Assembly (NCBI RefSeq): GCF_000006405.1
Contig: NW_003215684.1
Span: 1 to 38,393, forward strand
Length of the DNA: 38,393 nt
Source of the DNA: Perkinsus marinus ATCC 50983
Lineage: Eukaryota; Perkinsozoa; Perkinsida; Perkinsidae
Direction of reading: 5' to 3'
Below, one piece after another: positions 37,338 through 38,393 of this stretch. The translations under genes and the position numbers were made by a program. The notes under the pieces were generated by a model that did no database searches, was not told where the DNA came from, and was given only the letters and a program-made list of their open reading frames with translations. The first letter of the stretch is position 1. Every line of letters begins with the position of its first letter.

Positions 37338-38393
37338 CTAACAGAAATATAAGCCCGTTGTGTAGCTGACCTCAACTTCAAGTAGAGAATAGACCATAAG
37401 CATAGTATCGCAGCTTGGGTTAACAGGAAGAGCGTCCGACCCGACTTGCACTCGTCGTTTTACGCGCTCGCGCTGCCACCAAAGATGCGAGATGAACGTA
37501 GTGGTGACCAATTCACTAACTGAGGTCTCGTCCATTCCATCATAAGCGGCTCGACTAGCCTCAGCGAACGCATCCCAGTGCTGTGATGCGCCATAGTTGC
37601 AGTTTATCGCGACCTTCATCAGGATGACAAGCGTCACAGGAGCTTCTTTCAACTGCAGAACAACCTCAACAGAGAAGATTGTAAGAATACAAACTCACCT
37701 GCTTCAGGCTTGCAACACGACTGAGGAGCTCCGAACGTTGTAACTGACTAACAGGATGGGAGGGTCGGCTTCCGCTGTGCAACAGCACACTACGATGAGA
37801 AAGTTACCGACTACCCTACATACTGGTTTGCGGAAGGTCTTCACGTTGAAGGTAGCGATGGCTAGCGTCTGCAATGCCGAAGTAAGATTAGCCCACTCGA
37901 TCGACTTGACGCCGACGCTTGAGTCGGCCTCCATGAAGACTGAATACAAGTCGAACAAACCACCACCCTCCATTGAGCGGCGTACCTGGGAGGATGTTCT
38001 CTATGTAAGGCAAGAGGATATCTGGGATAATATTGGACTTGATGGCTAAGTGCTGACGAAGTTGTTGATGATGGGAGCCTGTAGGTAAGGAGTGTAGGCT
38101 CATTATAATGCCTCCCAGCCCTACTGCAGTAGAGTAGGCAGTTGTGAATGAGTGTCATGAAGGCCTTCATGAGGATGTCAGTATTAGCATGAGAGCGTTG
38201 ATGTTGACAGACGCAGCGCCCTGAGGCCATGATACCACAACACAGCAGAAGGCGAAAGAGCTCACCAAAGCTGTCCACCACATCGTACTCTATGATCGAA
38301 CAGATGAGTTCCGACACGTGCTCATTGAATCTGTTAAGGGCTCATGTCGCTGGTAGTCGGCGAAACTCGACGGACTCACTTCTTCGTGAGCTT
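37338..38393 (-). CDS. Helical-repeat (ARM/HEAT-like) protein, 5' end outside window
   Basis: Likely exons: 38393-38380, 38330-38266, 38220-38125, 38078-37986, 37939-37824, about 37773-37699, and 37652-37480 or further to the stop at 37338. Introns are 43-50 nt. Phases agree for the first five exons. The junction near 37824/37773 does not join cleanly, so an exon edge there is wrong or the gene is damaged. Peptides: FNEHVSELICSIIEYDVVDS, ANTDILMKAFMTLIHNCLLY, HLAIKSNIIPDILLPYIENI, VKSIEWANLTSALQTLAIAT, then LKEAPVTLVILMKVAINCNY and WDAFAEASRAAYDGM. The helix pairs look like armadillo/HEAT repeats. I do not recognise the protein. It is transcribed towards the dual U-box gene, with about 200 nt between them. 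Confidence 0.55.

Overview
The window is nuclear DNA of a protist with many short spliceosomal introns (mostly 39-60 nt, GT-AG). The gene content, the dense packing in same-strand blocks and the intron sizes best fit an alveolate of the Perkinsus type. That placement is inference: no rRNA or organellar marker is present. Most genes become readable only after splicing. Where I give exon coordinates, reading frame and splice phases were checked across every junction by hand.

Region 1 (1-14124) is repeat-rich and gene-poor. A block of about 5 kb occurs twice in direct orientation (1616-6714 and 9333-14124). The copies flank one intact gene, a secreted pepsin-like aspartyl protease (6752-7882, minus). 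Copy A carries a 313-bp MITE-like insertion that copy B lacks. Region 2 (14125-19406) holds mobile-element and decay material: a fragment of one hAT transposase facing a 100-N assembly gap, a nearly complete spliced hAT transposase on the other side (14654-16673), a fossil scrap of an LTR-retrotransposon pol end, and a 5'-truncated amino-acid transporter pseudogene.

Region 3 (19407-38393) is the gene-dense part. A minus-strand block contains a YAR1-like ankyrin protein, an unrecognised single-span membrane protein, a 17-exon PRC1/Ase1/MAP65 microtubule bundler and an Atx1-type copper chaperone. A divergent strand switch (27732-29005), filled with a degenerate TGATTC repeat, leads into a plus-strand block: a small possibly mitochondrial protein, a complete 10-exon eIF2-alpha, a GT61/DUF563 glycosyltransferase and a mitochondrial helical-repeat protein. 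A convergent switch (34908-35693) is followed by another minus block: a dual U-box protein and the 3' part of a helical-repeat protein running off the window end. Two adjacent genes are only 6 nt apart, which would suit a trans-splicing organism.

The most unusual signal is mutational. Short to long inverted repeats, very often with a single central base and followed by a partial direct copy of the arm (arm - 1 nt - inverted arm - arm end), occur throughout. Comparing the two 5-kb copies shows four of them as copy-specific insertions. One such event appears to have made an intron inside the hAT transposase. In addition, three introns in two neighbouring genes contain tRNA T-arm-like sequence, and a separate 120-150 bp repeat family sits in several introns of the MAP65 gene.
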